The position numbers and the translations under genes were made by a program. A DNA stretch of 64,000 nucleotides. Origin: Paragonimus westermani (Eukaryota > Platyhelminthes > Trematoda > Plagiorchiida > Troglotrematidae). The stretch spans positions 13,948 to 77,947 of the forward strand of contig QNGE01001328.1 of the NCBI GenBank assembly GCA_008508345.1. Direction: 5' to 3'. Below, one piece after another: positions 61,730 to 64,000 of the stretch. Numbering within the stretch: the stretch's first letter is position 1; each line of letters begins with the position of its first letter. The notes under the pieces are model-generated. The model was not told where the DNA came from. It saw only the letters and a list, made by a program, of their open reading frames with translations, and searched no databases.

Positions 61730-62560
61730 GTCCTATTCAAAGTTTCCTAAGCAGCAGCACGAACGGTTTGAAGCCACTCAGTTGAAGTTAATTGAAACCA
61801 TGGCGCAGAAAATGACAGTTCAGCAGTTGCAACTACAGTGTCCACAGCAAGTCGCTGACCAACAGTATAACGGAATTCAGCCATCAATCGGACAGCGGGA
61901 TCACGTTCAAGGCTTGGTTCAGGCATCATGAGGATGTATTTGAGGAGGACGCAGTAAACTTGGGTGATAGTGTCCAAGTCAGATTACTCCTTTGCAAGCT
62001 TGGTGCAAAGGAACACGCTCAGTGTTGTTGCTATATTCTGCCGAAGAACCCACATGAATGCTGATTCACAGACACTGTACAGTGCTTGATTCGCATTTTC
62101 AGCGAACGTATGTCATTGTTTAATACTCGATTTAAATGCTTCCAACTCAGTGAGCAATATTTAGGGGGGATTTGTTGACATTCACCGGTGTGGTCAGTCG
62201 TCAATATGAAAAGTTCAGACTGTCAAATGTCACCAACGTTCAGTTTAAAATCTAAGCGTATGAACTTAAATCAGCATCCGATGAGGATATCCGCACACAT
62301 ATCTTACCGCAGCTAGAAAAGAACCCAGACATGATGTTGTGGACTGTGACAGTTGAATGCAACAATTAATATATCTGAAAAACGATATCAGATTGATTGA
62401 AGACAAGCACAACAACGACGAGAACGTCCGTGTGTGTGTTATGAATAAAGCAGGAAGCATCCAGTTAACAGGATTCACAGCAAAACCACTGAGCGTATGT
62501 TGGCATTGTGGAGGTTACCACTTTGTTCGAGCTTGCACATTTTTAAATCACATGCGCCAA
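61730..62560 (+). pseudogene. gag: Gypsy element C gag remnant
   Basis: ATG at 61730 begins SYSKFPKQQHERFEA, a typical start of the K02A2.6-type Gypsy Gag. The frame shifts near 61895 and continues with ITFKAWFRHHEDVFEED, VRLLLCKLG and YILPKNPHE, then stops appear (near 62060 and 62175). A further frame from about 62357 carries a zinc knuckle C-x2-C-x3-H-x4-C at 62498-62536 (CWHCGGYHFVRAC). At least three breaks. This is the 5' end of the element; pol follows directly. Confidence 0.82.
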
Positions 62561-64000
62561 AAACGTGAGAAACATGTACATATGGAATTTCGCTGTGGGA
62601 AAGCATCCTCATCCAGGCATTTACGTGGGCCCAGAGAGACGTCGATCTATTATGATAGTCAACCTAACGTCTTCGCCGCACTCGATGGTGATATTTCAAG
62701 TAACAGAAGACGTTAACATTTTACTGAATAGTACGAAGGTGCGTCTACTAGTGGATACGGCCTCTGAAGTCACAACTATTTAAGTGAAAACGGGATTATT
62801 TACACAAACCAGCAAACGTGCAGACCGACCATGCGGCACGGAACGTTTCGGGAACTCAGTTTTCATTTATGGAGAAGTTAAAATGAGTTCCAACTTGACA
62901 ATTTACATGCTAGTGGTATCTTTTACATTGTAAAGGATCTTGAGTTGAATTCATTCGGTATAGACTGGATTCGTAAACTAGGTTTGCTCGACGTGCCATT
63001 CGGCTCAGTCTGCAATCAAGTCTGTCCAGTTACCAAAATTGTGTTGGTCTATCAGAAGCCAAGCTCGTTGGTTGACGCGGACGTAGAGGCGATAATGATT
63101 TCACAATTTCAGCGATAGTCTCATAACCTTTCACAAGGTGGTCCTGGTCGGTGTACACAGGCGAAGTCTACCATATACCTTTCCTCAGATACAAAACCAG
63201 TTTTCTGTCCCATAAGATCGGTTCCATACGCAGCCATTGGTTCAATGGAGGATGAAATGAACAAGTGGGAAAGAATGGGAATCATAAATTCAGGTTTGGA
63301 CCGCGTCAAGAGCAGCAATCAAAAGGCAAATGATTCACTGCGATTACGCGGTGACTTCTCAAGCGGTTTGAAAGAAGCATTGAAAGCTCATCATTATCCT
63401 CTGCCTGCTCCGGAGGACCTGAAAGCAAACCTAAACAGTGGTAAGAGTTTTTCTAAGAATAATTTTTCTGAGGCCTGTCTGCAAGTAGGAATCGATACAT
63501 GCAGTAAGAATTTTCCAATCATCAACACACATCGCGAACTGTACCAATTCAATCGTCTACCATTCGGTGTGAAGTGTGCTCTAACGATCTCTTAGCAAAT
63601 CATGAACACGATGTTATCTGGGTTGACGTGTACAATTGCTTACTTGAACAACACTTACTGTTAGTGCTCCAGTGGAAAAGTATCTGTGGCATCTTGCTTT
63701 GGTTTTTAGATGCATTGAAGAGCATGGTTTTTGCGTCAAGTCCAACAATTGCTCTTTCACGGAAAGTATTTAGTATCTGGGTTCCACTATTGACCAGGAG
63801 GGTCGAAGGACTCACCCGAAGAAGATAAAAACTATAACAGAAATGCCCCCCCCCAATAAATAAGGCTACCATCCAATCGTTCTTGGGCCTGGTAAACTAT
63901 TGTAGTAGTTTTGTGCCTCATATGCATGATGTTCGTGCACCATTGAATGGTCTATTTAAAATGGATTGTCCATGGCTGTGATCAGAAGCCTACCAGTATT
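62561..64000 (+). pseudogene. pol: Gypsy element C pol remnant (protease, RT), cut by window end
   Basis: Aspartic protease: VRLLVDTASEVTT with the DTAS active-site motif near 62755, then FGIDWIRKLGLLDVPFGSV (about 62958-63015). RT from about 63130: GRCTQAKSTIY..., then HHYPLPAPEDLKANLNSGKSF, INTHRELYQFNRLPFGVK (63522-63575), a TAG at 63593-63595, and a degenerate active site near 63637-63648 read as YLNN where the family has YLDD. The C-terminal RT blocks appear in other frames: SIxYLGSTIDQEGR, KIKTITEMPPP, SFLGLVNY (63770-63900). Both catalytic Asp residues are Asn, with stops and several frameshifts. A C10 run at 63846-63855 is in the region of one frame break. RNase H and integrase would lie past the window. 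Confidence 0.85.

Noticed and set aside
1..64000. CRISPR array, rRNA genes, bacterial operons, telomeric TTAGGG array
   Set aside because: None seen; the window reads as eukaryotic repeat-rich DNA.

Overview
The window looks like nuclear DNA of a digenean trematode (fluke). This is inferred from content: decayed Ty3/Gypsy elements, one of them CsRn1-like; a Penelope-like element with a GIY-YIG endonuclease; an endonuclease/RT-type LINE; and tRNA-derived SINEs carrying hammerhead-ribozyme motifs, an architecture known from the Schistosoma Sm-alpha family. There are no operons, rRNA genes, CRISPR arrays or clearly intact host tRNA genes. Short exons, GT-AG introns and AT-rich non-coding DNA fit an invertebrate chromosome. 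Species cannot be fixed by reading.

Layout. 1-3901 is a pile of broken Gypsy elements: an inverted repeat scrap (1-316), RNase H plus integrase of element A, a 341-bp LTR, the integrase half of a different CsRn1-like element B, and a second LTR 97.7% identical to the first. From about 5.8 to 10.3 kb a chain of short, phase-compatible exons on the + strand forms the best candidate host gene; a LINE lies antisense in its largest reconstructed intron. A second candidate gene tail lies at 13.6-14.2 kb, ending at an AATAAA signal. 19.5-21.3 kb holds two head-to-tail truncated LINE copies on the - strand. 25.1-25.5 kb holds an old reversed LTR relative. 29.9-31.8 kb has three SINE copies, one (31.6 kb) with an almost complete hammerhead fold. 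37.7-41.1 kb holds several dispersed repeats, one of which recurs at 46.3-46.6 kb as a 148-bp hairpin. 49.8-50.4 kb carries two further tRNA-like SINEs, one with a second hammerhead type. 51.9-53.9 kb is the Penelope-like element (- strand). 55.2-58.7 kb mixes SINE, LTR and repeat scraps. 61.7 kb to the end is a third Gypsy element, with gag, protease and RT in broken frames.

Most of the window is thus a graveyard of retroelements between short exons of genes I could not name. The most interesting signal is the set of at least six SINE copies with hammerhead motifs in different stages of decay, in two apparent families, near a Penelope-like element, another class known to carry hammerheads. 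Exon models were built by eye from splice signals, frame and phase, so they are hypotheses.
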